Below, piece by piece: positions 1-11,182 of a DNA stretch of 64,000 nt. The stretch's first letter is position 1. Each line of letters begins with the position of its first letter. The stretch lies in the NCBI GenBank assembly GCA_012845835.1, contig JABAKD010000006.1, positions 124,001-188,000 on the forward strand, written 5' to 3'. The DNA is from Undaria pinnatifida. Taxonomy: Eukaryota; Sar; Phaeophyceae; Laminariales; Alariaceae. The translations under genes were made by a program, and so were the position numbers. The notes under the pieces are model-generated. The model made no database searches and was not told the DNA's origin. It saw nothing but the letters and a program-made list of their open reading frames with translations.

Positions 1-2048
1 CGTTTACACTGTGTTCTATCGCTGTATATGGGCCCCAAAAAGGCTGATAACATGTACTTGTACACAGTGAGAGCGCATACATGGAGGGATCCTAGGCAAC
101 CGCCCAAAAACGTTTATTTTTTGTTTTCTAGACGACCTGTCTCTACCCACGTCACCCAGCAGTCCAAGTGCAACGGACCAGGCACCATGCCAGGAATGTA
201 AGCTTTGCATTCATAATGTAGAGGAATCGCTCTGACCATCGCGCAGGATGCACGCGATACACGCCGCTGGGTTGTGATACCCGCATGGGGTTTACGGGTT
301 CTACGCAACACGCTACAGTCAATTATGCGTAATCTTGCATAATCACCCCCAAAGATAACCACGTTCACATACATATAGACTAGACTACCAATACTGACAA
401 GAATACTACCTGGGAGAGCGCCTTTGGCGGCTCCCCTGCCTTAGCCCTGATTCTTGCGTCCCATGGCTAGCTCTTGGCACAGCGCTGGCAGTCGAGAATA
501 CTCAAGCGTCCTGGAGTGTGAGGTACCCAGGCAAGCGCAAATTCTCGCTTAGGAGCTTGACGTTATTTCCATGGGGTCCGCCATATCTTGCCCCCATTTC
601 CCTGTATGGCAACCCCAGACTGGAAACCCCTTCTTAACTCATGAAACCACCGTAACACAACAACAACAACAATAACAACAACAACAACAACAACAACTAA
701 ACTATTATACTTCAACAACAACAACAACAACTAAACTACAACTACAACTACAACTACAACTACAACTACAACTACGTAACGATATCCATTAGCTGAGCCC
801 CGACCAAGCTTCTAATCTGCCGTACGCCTCATTATTCTTCCTTCCGACTATCAATCATTGCGGCGGGCATTCGTTGAATGTCTATAACAAGCCCTTGACA
901 TCGAAAACTGCTATTTACTGCTTTGAACTGTCACCTGCGGGAATTATCTTCGTCCGCGACTCTCATTAGGCCGCCGGCGAAGCTCCTCTTCTCCCTTGTA
1001 ACATAAATAGTAATATGACTTTACCAGGCCATTTGACGGTCTATGGGCGTCGTCCCCGTCCTCATTTTGATTCGTATGCTACGAGTGCAATCTCGTATAG
1101 GGAAGTGCCTGGAATTTTCGGTACATTTTTTTTTTTTACATACATCATTTTCTTTCGCAACGTGAACCAGCCCTCTGCAGACCACCGGGAACGTAACCGT
1201 CACTGCACCTTTCCTTTTGCTTATCACTCACTCGACGTTACTCAGATCCGGTTTCATGTTATTATTACGGTTCCAGTGCAATAAAGATCCAGCCAGGTTT
1301 TTACACGATCACCTCCTGCTCCGGGAAATTTCGTTGTTACCGGTTCACTCCTTATGCCTCCCGCCACGTGCCTCGGCTATCTTTCAGCAATTGTACATCA
1401 AGCACAACCGACAAAGACACGACAAAATAAACACATTTTACTGCACTGTGGTACTCCGCACAAACGCACACACGACACATTTAACCCAAATATCGTGTAC
1501 AAGAGGAGCACCCAAAATATATACATGACGCCAGTATACATATGTAATCCGCGACCAAGCAGCACTATTACGGACAACTCTCTCTCCTGCAGTTTCAGAT
1601 CGCGCCAGTACCGAGATAAGTGTGGGACCAAACCACTGCGCCCGCATATTAGCACCCGTCATGAGACAACATCTGCACAGCATAGTGCAAATTCCATGCG
1701 AGAAAAATTGTCCGCACCTCCAGCGTGGAGAATTGTGTGCATGTTCGCGAAGCACGGTAAGCAAACCCACATCGCACCAAAGCCTGCATTGCGCAATGCA
1801 GCTTCCCGACGGAAAAGGGCGCACCTGCAGCTTGGAGACGTGCGCGCGCCACTCTGATTGCACAAACATGGACACTGAGCACCACGAATAGAATAAATCC
1901 AAACGCGCAATCTACGACACCCGGGCGGCTGCATACCGCCCCCTAACTACTTGTAGCTAACAGCAACGAACACCCTCCCGCGTTGCTGCGACCGGTTCAT
2001 TCCCCTTCCACTGACTTCCTCAAAAGCACGGGTGGGTGGGGGGAACCC
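1..2048. other. Unassigned stretch with no recognisable gene
   Basis: Both strands carry only short overlapping open frames, the longest being 167 codons at 1354-1857. None shows a domain, motif or repeat that I recognise, and frames on opposite strands overlap one another. The only clear structure is the ACA/ACT microsatellite at 655-776. The right edge meets the terminal repeat of DIRS-type fossil A. Confidence 0.5.
655..776. repeat. Compound trinucleotide microsatellite (ACA)n and (ACT ACA)n
   Basis: About 120 bases are almost entirely ACA repeats, interrupted by a short ACTAAACTATTATACTT segment. They pass into an alternating ACTACA hexamer from about 733. It is simple sequence and lies in no convincing gene. 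Confidence 0.95.
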
Positions 2049-2249
2049 AGCCAGTCTACTATACCTTGAACCTGTCTCGCAGACAATGCTTCTCTCTCCT
2101 CTGCGTGCTTCGCTTTCTAGTCAGCAACCACACAGACTGATCCAAGTTCCCCTTTGCTATACCAGGGGAAGTACAAGTAACCACCCGCGTTGATCTCATT
2201 GATAAACGTGCAATAACCCCAAACTTGTTATGTACATACAAACCCCATG
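2049..2249 (-). repeat. Terminal direct repeat of fossil A, left copy
   Basis: This segment aligns with 7843-8042 in the same orientation. Shared anchors are GCTTCTCTCT, TAGTCAGCAACCA, CCCTTTGCTATACCAGG, GTAACCACCCGCGTTGATCT and the closing ACATACAAA. Because the element reads on the minus strand, this is its 3' terminal repeat. Confidence 0.8.
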
Positions 2250-2611
2250 TTTTATCATGCCTCGATTATAATATGCTTTATCTTTTGCTTTCAAACTTGG
2301 ATCATATTATTGCGCACCCTCGCTCGGAGCACGGGAGGGCGGAGAGAGAGGCAGGCCCCGGGACTGCTCCAACAGCAGCCCCACGCTATCGTCCGTAACC
2401 ATGAGTCAAGTTCCACCCCAATTGGCAATGTCGAGCTATCGACGCCAGCCTCCAACGATGGTATTCAGCTTAGCTTTCGGACGCATTTCGTCCCTTCCCT
2501 ACCACCTTCGCTGTACCCCTAGGATGCGCACGTCAAGATACAACTTCTCCTTTCTATCCGCCTGGCAGAAATGATAAGGTTGCGTACTAGCTGAGGTAGT
2601 TACGTCGACTT
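2250..2611 (-). other. 3' untranslated part of fossil A
   Basis: This stretch lies between the left terminal repeat and the recombinase region. Part of it (about 2,325-2,480) aligns with about 36,210-36,350 in fossil B, sharing CCCACGCTA and TCGACGCCAGCCTCCA. That shows the similarity between A and B continues outside the coding parts. Confidence 0.6.
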
Positions 2612-3855
2612 CTACCCTTTCAGCTTTGGAATGGGGTTAACTTGCCCCCACTCGGTACGCTGGCCCGGCTGGATCCCGCGCCCCGTACCCTCCTGGGCCA
2701 TTACATTTTCTACCCGGCTGCCATCTTTTCCGTGGCTACGAACGTACGCCTTAAAGGCATCAGGCACCCACCGGCCCTCTCGTTGCCACGTCACTGGGGA
2801 GGCACCCCCTGCTGATAAGTGCGATGCGCCACTAATCCTAAGGGCGTGCAAAGCGTACTCATCCGACCGCACGCCCGCCAACACAACCACTTTTCGTAGG
2901 GCCACCGTCGCTTGTTGCTTCTTCCACATGGATCATCTTCCACCACCACTGCCGTACGCCACGAGGGGAGCCGACGATGGCAAAAACAAAAAACAAGACA
3001 TCAACTAGACCATAATATCGACAGCACCGCCACCGGTCCCCACGGGCTACGGTGAACCTGCTCGATCGCGAAATAATCACCCCTTTGCGCAACTGGTCGC
3101 CCGTAGACCCACGACATCGAACGTCGACGCGGTCGGCTCTCATACATTGCGCCACCCCTAACTGCACCCGACTGCGAAAGAAGGCCACGTCCACCCACCG
3201 TAAACAAAACGTTTGGTGGATACGCGACCGGGTTTCGGCGAACATTTTAGATGCGCGGGTCAAAACAAAAAACAAAAACACAACGCAAGCCACAACACGC
3301 GCTCGTCGTTACGCCAAGCAGATATCACAGTTTCGCCAGAAAGCAACATAGCCCACGACTCGGGCCGACGCACGGTCGCCTGATTACCCACTTCGGCATG
3401 CGAGCGCGCCGCACCTATGAGGGCGCTCGCGATGACGGGGTAAGTCGTGTCGAGCTCGAAACCGCGTGAATGCGATAATTTGTTTTTGTTTTTTTTTCCA
3501 TCCTCCGGCGGATGGGAGGATGGCAAAAAGTATTGCTTCACCTCACCACACTTCCACGTATTTTCTAAAATAACTTGATGGCCGACATATGGCTTTCGAT
3601 AGTCGCCGACCGCAGTTGATTGGTAGCAAACGCGTACGCTACGTATTCAAACAAATGCCACACGTTGGCCATACCGCCAATGCCGCGATCAAAAAGGACA
3701 GGGACACCAGAACGTACCTGAAAGTCTACCCATGCTCCAAAATTCCCCAAATAAGCTCGTGTAGTCGAGGCCGCAACGGTGTGTCGCATGAGTCCGAGGC
3801 CTAGACCAAAGTACATAGAGAAATGCCGATGGCCCCCAGTTCCCGAACCTGCCAC
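2612..3855 (-). pseudogene. Tyrosine recombinase region of fossil A
   Basis: The minus-strand translations show both halves of a DIRS-type tyrosine recombinase. The N-terminal helical domain appears around 3565-3855 (ASTTRAYLGNFGAWVDF, then SATIESHMSAIK). The catalytic half appears around 2612-3290, with an LRW-DVAFFRS segment, a GSTGDQLRKG segment and the box HALRISGAS followed by WQREGRW. In the family the H-x-x-R box and a later H/W and Y carry out strand exchange on the circular cDNA, replacing an LTR integrase. The region is broken. Confidence 0.8.
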
Positions 3856-3905
3856 GGGATGTTGGGACGAACAGCGCGCGAATTATCAAGAACGGAGCCG
3901 CGATC

Positions 3906-4330
3906 TCAGCGCGAGGTACCGTCGGCGGCAGCGTTGTGGATACCACGTTCATGCGTTGCCTTGAAATGCCATCCGGATGGCACTTCGAGAACGATGAGGA
4001 GACGCATGAGGGCACCGGAACGCGGTTTCAGCCCCCCTCGACACCGCGACACCCTATGCACGCCGGCCTTGTTGTCTTCTCGCAACAAAGCACAATCTAC
4101 CGTCGCTGACGGTCCATCGGCACACAAAGACACTAGGACAAATGCCGGCACAACCATGCCCAAAAGTTCAAGCACCTTGATAGATAAGTCGTCCACCCCA
4201 CGGACGGACTTACTCGAGCCGTAAGACCGAAACTTTTCCTGGGCTGTGATATCACAGCGCCAGTAAACACCAGTTTCGAGACAATATCCCCCGACGGCGT
4301 TTGTTTACGCGTCCGAGAACAACGCACGGT
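3906..4330 (-). pseudogene. RNase H region of fossil A
   Basis: The minus strand gives ELLGMVV, LREDNKAGV, a GALMRLL helix and the closing segment HNAAADGTSR. This pattern matches the RNase H domain following reverse transcriptase in DIRS and Ty3-like elements, where it removes the RNA strand of the hybrid. It sits directly between the RT and recombinase regions, as expected. It is broken along with the rest of the element. Confidence 0.75.
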
Positions 4331-4412
4331 GTGCCGGGCGCCCTAGCAAATGATACATCGGCGCCGACTGCACCCCGCCGCGCGCGTCAACACCTTTGTC
4401 AATATACCACCG

Positions 4413-5450
4413 TCAGAACTCAAGCTCCGCATGAAACTCGGGCCCAAGGGCAACACGCCGCCCCGGATTGGCCATTCGGTCAGCAAAGTGATAACCGGCA
4501 GCGATGCGCGGCATCCCAACCGACGCCAAGAAACGATGCACGAAGAAAGACCCGGGACGAACGGAAAGAGAGATTTTCATGAGAAAACCCGCCAGCTGCG
4601 ACACCTGCTTCGCTGAACCACAGGTGCGAGTCGGGGGCCACTTCGCTAAAAGGAATCGCAGCTTGAGGCGCTTATGTAGCGGCGACGTCACCGTAAGCGC
4701 CTTTGCGTCTACCAACCAGCCCAGCACTTTGAGACGCGTGCCCCAGTTTATGGTTTTTCTGGCGGACAACAGAGGAGAGTCGGACGCGTCACGTACGCCC
4801 AACAAGCTTGAGTGGTCCGACGCCAACGACTGCACAGCCCGCATACAGCGACGACCATCCGGCCACCACTGGACCTCGACAAGAATGACTTCGTCTACGT
4901 AGTACCGCGCAGAAAAACTACTCCCGGTGTAGCCGCCGCTACCGGAAACGGTTCGACAGTCGCGAGGGAGGGGCGTAACCGACCCCCCCTGCGGCGGGAC
5001 AAGACGCATTTTTTCGACGGCAGCCGCCCCTCCTGGGGAAACATCCGCATCTTGAAACGTAGGTTGGGTGTGGGAATTTTCTACGGCAGAAGCCATCAGC
5101 CCCTAAACCCCGAGACTAATACGCCATCCGAATTACAATCGAAGATCCAACACTTCGCACTCGCCCATGGCATACCCAAACACCGGCGCCCCTACCGGGT
5201 CAACAAAGACTTGACGATAGACCTATTTAACGCGGCAAAGGACGAATCTAGCTGTTGGGCCGTGCAACTGCCGCAAAACCAACACCCGCAACAACACATC
5301 CCAAAACACATGACCGAGCTCGCAGGAGGGGGCGGAGGAAAAAACGGTATCGTCGTTAACGCTCGAGTGGCCGCCCGCGCGGGCAAACGTGATATCGTGA
5401 ATGATGCGAAACTTAGGCTTAAGCACGACGGCTCACGGCGAAACACCTAG
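4413..5450 (-). pseudogene. Reverse transcriptase region of fossil A
   Basis: Minus-strand frames over this span align by eye with the reverse transcriptase region of fossil B. Shared segments include YYVDEVILVEVQWWPDGRRC, the LGVRDASDSPLLSARK connection and the LLAKWPPTRTC thumb-like part. The family uses this enzyme for cDNA synthesis. The copy is degenerate and is recognised mostly by comparison with B at 37.57-39.30 kb. Confidence 0.72.
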
Positions 5451-6464
5451 ACCCCGAATATCGGACGCGGAACTCATTTTAACACCAAAGCCCGACCATG
5501 CACAACGTCAGCACATATCCTTTGGTGAACAGCAACGTCATGGAGGGCCACGCTTGGGTGGTAACCGTTTGCAAGCTCAGCAGTCAGACTACCCCCCCGC
5601 GCAACACACACAAGGAAGCCCGGTGATAAATCGCGGAGCAGCTTGTCAATACGAGGGAAGTTCTTGACGGTACCTGAAACAAATGACGAACGATGTAAGG
5701 ATAAATAATTTCGGCAATCTGAGCGGATCCGACAGCGGACGTAAAAAATTAAACACTGCCGGCACAGGCACGCAATAGAGACGACCCGGCGCTGACATCC
5801 ACATCGAGATTCGCGGAACCTGTTGACGATACCGACCGCATGACGCTATCCTGCGCGTCGCGCCATACCTCAAACGACGAATCCAACTTTGCGTGCAAGC
5901 GCTCGCTGTTGGTCGCGCCGTGTCCGCACCCCCAGTCAAAATCCGAACGCCGCACACCTTTGCTATGGCTTACTGTATCCCAGCGTGCGACCGATAAGCC
6001 ATTTCCTACAATGCGCGCCGAGACTAACGTACACGCACGCGAGCACTCCCCATGGGCAACGCTATTCCCGGAAATGACGGACGACGGAGCAACGGGTACA
6101 CGCTCGTGCCCAACGTCGCCTTCGCGCGCCAGCCCTTCCAACGCACACCCCCGCAAATCGCCCGTGACTCCGCGGACTGCCGGTACGGTCGGCGCTTCGC
6201 CAACGTCGATCGTCGACGCAATCACCCCACAAACGGCCAACGCCACAGTCGCGCCCCCTTATGTTGGTCCCAACACGCGGCCGCCGTTCTCAATTGTGGA
6301 CGCAGCCGCTACATCCACCGTCGGCGCCGCAGCTGCGTCGGCAAAGGTTGGCCCCGCCCGGCGGCTAGGCCCATGTCTTCATCCAGAACAAGAACCAGCG
6401 CGTCTACCCCCCTCGGCACCCCTGTTGCCCCCCGGGGGAGGACCGCAGGCAGAGACAACGCCGT

Positions 6465-7710
6465 CTACCCTTCGTCCGCCGCCGCCACGCTTCCACCGCC
6501 TTCCTCCCTGCAAGCGGGTGGAGATGGCGAGAAATGCGAGGCCGTGGGGGCCTTGTGCAAGAAATTACACGGAGACCAGTTGCATTCACCGGTGCGCGCG
6601 AACATCCGACAGGCCTGGGGCAGACTTAACTTGACCTTTTCCTTTGATCCGGGCGACCCAGCGGGGAGAGCGGTGGCTTTCCGCTTGGTGGGCCTGTCTG
6701 CGCCGGAACCGATGCTGCTGAGTACGAGACGGAGGACCTCCCCCCCGCCGCGGCACAATTCGAGAATGCGTACGAATGCGAGCATGGGTGGGGGGTCGAA
6801 CACCGTACCAGCCGGGGTTGGAACAACAGCAGGAGAAGACCGCTGCGCAGCACGCATGAGCTCACTCACCCACAAAGCGTTGTGGCGGTTAACCATATCA
6901 CACAGTACTGCGTGCGCTTCTGGGACGGACAGCATACTGTAGTTGCTAAAGGTGTGCGCACGCAAGCCCGTGACTGCCACCGTAAACGCGACGCCAAGGG
7001 CGTTGATCCGCGCCAGACAGGGGAGATTGTCGGCGACCCCGGGCGAGAGACCCACAGAAGAATCGCAATGACGGCCAATGTCAAACGGTCGAGACCGTCG
7101 GCGACCATGAGGGAGTGCCCGATGGGCCCGCCCACGCGGGGCCCACAAACCTCGACGTCAAAGGAATGAAAGCACCGAAGCTGGTACGCCACGTTGGCGG
7201 TACCTCCCCCACAAACGACTGCAGGTCAGCGGGAAAGTCCCCGAGGTTCGGAGGGATACGCCCCCGGATTATCCATAGCTTCCTAGCTGTGTCGACCTTG
7301 TTCCAAGTGGTCATGTCGTTGGCCAGTTGTGCTTTTTATCGCTGCCGTTGCTGAGCGTCGCCGTCGTCTTGGGACGCTACCCGACCAGAGTTGTTTTCCA
7401 CGAACTGTCGAACGATTGTGTCGAGATTAGCTACCTTATCAGCACAGGCAGCCTATACCTCGCAGGAGGAAGACGCGGTTGCCAATAACTCGGCAAATGT
7501 TTCGTCAAGGCGCTTATGGACCCGCGCGAGTTTGGCTTCAACCTGTCGGGCCCACGTGACCCAGTTATCCGAAGGCAAGGCCGCACCGACCGCTGGCGCC
7601 CCGGAGGAGGACCCCGAGCCCGCGAAAGCGGCGGGGGCGCGGGCGCGCAGAGTAGCCGCCACTTCAGCGCTGGCGGCGGCAGGCACCGGGGCACCCGTCG
7701 AATCGCCCAT
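6465..7710 (-). pseudogene. Gag-like region of fossil A with a C3H zinc finger
   Basis: The minus strand encodes an Ala/Ser-rich N-terminal part with a short coiled-coil-like helix (WARQVEAKLARVHKRLDETF, about 7,480-7,560). A helical middle section follows. At the C-terminal end there is a Cys3His finger of spacing C-x8-C-x4-C-x3-H around 6,560-6,625, ending CNFLHKAP. Retroelement Gag proteins usually carry CCHC knuckles, so a C3H finger is unusual. The same layout is seen in fossil B. The gag assignment rests on position before RT plus the nucleic-acid-binding finger. Confidence 0.65.
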
Positions 7711-7842
7711 CGACGAAGAGACAGCCCGCAGCCATCGTCACAGCAGTAGTCACAGAGAATTACCATCACGGCAGTCAAAACAGCAGTCCCAGCGAAGTCT
7801 CACAGCGGCAGTCGCAGCGAAGCGCACTTACGGCAGAAACTA

Positions 7843-8042
7843 GCCAGTGTATCACACGTTGAACCTATCTCGATGGCGATGCTTCTCTCTTCTCGGCGTG
7901 CTTCGCGTGCTAGTCAGCAACCAACCAAAAAGACTTATCAATGGTTCCCTTTGCTATACCAGGACAATTAAAAGTAACCACCCGCGTTGATCTCATTGGT
8001 CAACGTGCATTGAACCCAAACGTCTTCCGTACATACAAAACC
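7843..8042 (-). repeat. Terminal direct repeat of fossil A, right copy
   Basis: This is the 5' terminal repeat in the sense of the element. It matches 2049-2249 in direct orientation. A weaker match to its ends is seen at about 41,483-41,657 (CTAGTCGGTATCACACCTTG, then CCGCATTGATCTGATTGGTC), which marks the equivalent end of fossil B. Confidence 0.8.
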
Positions 8043-8522
8043 CTAATATCCGGAACCAACGAACCTCGAACAGGGCATCCTTTGTCTTTATTTTTGGCGA
8101 GTGATTCGCCTGATATGACGAGTGCTCTGATCCCCCCCAATAAGTGTCCCAGATAACTTTATGGGCTGCTTCTAGGAACTGCACCGTCCGATGCGAATGT
8201 CGGGTCTCTGCGAGTTGACCGTACCGTACACCCAATATTTGCCTCGAAGGACTTGATGCATCCTTGTCGAGTTACCTCCGGACTGTTTTCGCGTTTTTGG
8301 CCATGTCACCTCCCTACGTATGCCGGACGCGATCCTCACGGGCAAGCAATAAATACCGTACCTGTCTCCTTCATATCGCCCACGTCTGCGGTGTCCCTTC
8401 ATTAAAAGCAAATTAATCCGCCAACGGGACCAACCCATCGAACAGCCCTTCTGTCGTTCTTTGTCAAGGTTGGCCTTGGCATTGTTTCACATTTCTAACG
8501 GTAGGGGTGCAGCAGAACGGTT

Positions 8523-8548
8523 ACGAGCTTCTAACATTAGGAGCTCGT
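8523..8548. repeat. Near-perfect short hairpin
   Basis: ACGAGCTTCTAA and TTAGGAGCTCGT pair over 11 of 12 positions with a two-base CA loop. No poly-T or gene boundary is next to it, so it is listed only as a structure. Confidence 0.7.
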
Positions 8549-9271
8549 TATCTCACCCGAACAAGCACTTCGAAGGCGTTCGTTCGCGCAACTCGACCGA
8601 AATTCTATGCCCTATTCCTTAAAAATAATTTGCTCGTAAAAATCCCTGACTAACCGGTAGTTCCTCCCTTTGAGGAGCTCAAATGGCCAGAGACGTTTTC
8701 TTCAAACACATACAACCCCTACGATGGGATGACTCCTTTGCCGTCAACACCACAGACTCCAAACAAAATGTGCTGTTGCCGTCAGGGCCGCCATGTCCGT
8801 TTATTTGTGGGTCCGTCTGCGATCCATCACTGCCAAAGCGTTTCTCCGCAATATATTGACATTCTTCTTGATTCTGATAGAGTTACAAGCCTCGTTCCGT
8901 CGGCTTTTACCCACGATCGCACATCAATTTCAGCGGGGCTTAGCTCTGAACCCCTTCAACTAGTACCTCATTTATGCTTGCTGGCCGAGTTACCATGTCT
9001 GCCAATTGAACCATACCCTCCTCTGAGTCACGACTGGTATACTTGAAATTACCGGCATGGCCTCGTTCTGCTAGCTTCTATTATCGCTGTACACCTGTGT
9101 CTTACACTTGATTACACACTGAAGAAACGGTTTATCCCATGGTGTCAACAGCCGCACGGACGAATACGTGTTGTCACTGGAGATGGACATCAAATATCAT
9201 TTCTGAAGAACCAATACCCGGATGGGAAGCGTGATTCGATAAACAGGGGACCAGTTTAACCGTTTTTTACG

Positions 9272-9309
9272 CCGGTTTTAATCGGTATACCGAGAACCGA
9301 TTAAACCGG
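9272..9309. repeat. Inverted repeat in an AACCGG-rich patch
   Basis: CCGGTTTTAATCGGT and ACCGATTAAACCGG are inverted copies, differing by one base of length, around a 9-base spacer. The flanks hold further AACCGTTTT and AACCGGTTT words (about 9,255-9,325). The patch may be a small diverged repeat, but no second copy was found in the window. Confidence 0.6.
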
Positions 9310-10750
9310 TTTTCTAACCGTATATCATCCATACCATTGAAAACCGTGTTGGTTTGCATCAAGTGACACCTTACTCACAAATGAGTGCGTGCTCTGTTCT
9401 GTTTGCAAAAATGCCACTCTTCCAGCCGAATGTTCTCGCGTTTTGTTAATCATCTGCAGCTAAGCCGTATTGCGAAAATTCACGTTTTCCAAGCTGGACT
9501 GACCGTAAGCAAGGTTTAGTTGAGACATGCGGCCTTATGGTGCCCCTCACGTGATCACTTCGTGCATAGTTCGGGCCCATGGGGTGTGTCTAAAGAGCAC
9601 AAACGGCGACTATCGACCGTACGAATTGAACGCACATATTCCATGATATTCCGCATCAGCCGGCGGTTGCTGGATAGCATTTGCGACAGCGCTTCGGACA
9701 TACTTGATTCAGTCCATCTGTAAAAAGCTTGTGTTGGTATATTTGAAGCCTACGTTGCACATGCCTACACATATCTAGAGCTCGCCTGTCATCGGTCACT
9801 ACCGAGAAGTAGACCTTGACGTGCATCATACCTGGCTTTCCCTCGCTTCTTCGTCCGGCATCCTCCAGCGCGTTGGCGTTTTTCTCTTCCAGTTTTTTAT
9901 TTCCAGGGAACATGTGGTGTCGCGCGTGGCCCGCGTAGACGCGCCACCATCGCACCTCAACGTTCTAAACACACCTCTACACCAAACTTTTATTCCCCTT
10001 ATTTCTTTTGATTCGTCCGCAGGGAGTTCTTCCTCCTATGCCAACATCTAAGACAATATAAGCGACCGCTGTCGCCTGTATCATCGTAGCTCTGACCCTC
10101 TCCTCACTGCAGAATCCGCACCTACCACAAAGGAATATCAATGGAGCGCCACCCAATTGTACGCGCCGCAGCCAGACTATGTTGCAGCGCTATTTCGTCC
10201 CTCCACAACTAACCCCTGCCCTGGCCAGAAAAATCTACTTGAAGGGAGATACAAACGCTTGAATGGCGCAGCAATGTTCTGGCAATCGAACCGCTCGTTC
10301 TGTAGTTGTGTGCAACAACGCTCTTTCCTCCCTCCTGCTTTTGTTTAGAAATGCTTTCTGAAGGCCCTAACTTGGATATTCCAATCCCGCATCTAGATCC
10401 CGTGAATTGGTGTAGGAATGGATTGATCTTTTTACGATCTTGCGCAAGGCCGAACATTCGACCAAGTCAACCTATATTTTTCCGTCAGCAGATATCTTGC
10501 GGGCATGCCCTCGTGGAATACGTGGATATTGATCGTGCGGTGATGCTGAAAACAGGCCCCACTGTGGAGAACTACGGACATTCATTTGTCAACTACCACA
10601 ACACCCAGTACATACTGCCAGGTACCGCTTGTTATATTGTTTGAAGATTCCGACTGATCACCTATCCGGGGTTATACAGCGACGTGGCCTGAGCGGATTG
10701 GTCACCAACCGATTTAATCACTGAGCAATAGTATTCCCGACAGGGAAGAG

Positions 10751-11182
10751 GTGATGTACGAACAACATGTTTCTAAACATGAATTTGAACCAAGTTGTCC
10801 GTTTGTCGCTAGGCGGTCTAAACATACGTCCGTAATTTTGACGCAACATGGCATCCCATATTCTGTCCGCCCTAACCATATCTCAAAGACCTGTGTCTAC
10901 AACGCAAACGGAATGCATCCTGCATGTTTTGCGACGAACAACTCGCAACAGCAGGGGATCTCGTCTTACGAGTTGCGCGGTTACATTCTTAAATGGATTC
11001 GTATGCCCTCTGTACTACCGGTCTCAACAACCACAAAGATTAAGTTGGGCGGTAAGAGTAAGAACCGCAACGTTAGCCTGCTACACGCAGTGACTTTCGA
11101 GACGAAATACATTCCTGGTACAGTCCGACGCCTTGCACCCTTTCTTTGGCAATACTCGCTTTGCAAGACTATCACCAACTGA
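10751..11182 (+). CDS. Hypothetical ORF of 143 codons, uncertain
   Basis: This plus-strand frame starts at an ATG and stops just inside the start of the tandem duplication. The translation is of mixed composition without low complexity, with three cysteines early and a basic patch near KIKLGGKSKNRN. I recognise no domain, signal peptide or membrane segment. A competing 81-codon frame overlaps at 10848-11093. It could equally be a chance ORF or an exon of a decayed gene, and nothing in the neighbourhood supports a function. Confidence 0.2.
   Translation: MMYEQHVSKHEFEPSCPFVARRSKHTSVILTQHGIPYSVRPNHISKTCVYNANGMHPACFATNNSQQQGISSYELRGYILKWIRMPSVLPVSTTTKIKLGGKSKNRNVSLLHAVTFETKYIPGTVRRLAPFLWQYSLCKTITN

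Larger units (their letters stand above)
2049..8042 (-). mobile_element. DIRS-type (tyrosine recombinase) retrotransposon fossil A
   Basis: A copy of about 6 kb reads on the minus strand from 8,042 to 2,049. Its parts appear in the order terminal repeat, gag-like region, reverse transcriptase, RNase H, tyrosine recombinase, terminal repeat. This order, with a tyrosine recombinase in place of a DDE integrase, is the hallmark of the DIRS order. The terminal repeats are direct, which is more like PAT or Ngaro relatives than classical DIRS1 with its inverted ends. The element is broken in many places. The terminal repeats differ from each other by more than 10 percent by eye, so it is not recent. 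A second, related copy lies at about 36.2-41.66 kb. Confidence 0.82.
8043..11180. other. Unassigned stretch, two hairpins, two possible ORFs
   Basis: No known domain is visible. Two inverted repeats stand out at 8,523-8,548 and 9,272-9,309. The plus-strand frames 10306-10644 (112 codons) and 10751-11182 (143 codons) are the longest protein-like ones. They precede the tandem duplication that starts at 11,181, but they have no family I can name. The second ends TRR-less low-complexity-free sequence and is not repeated elsewhere in the window. Confidence 0.4.

Noticed and set aside
1354-1902. Overlapping 154- and 167-codon frames on opposite strands
   Set aside because: Neither has a recognisable domain or a repeat partner, and at most one could be real. 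Not enough to call a gene.
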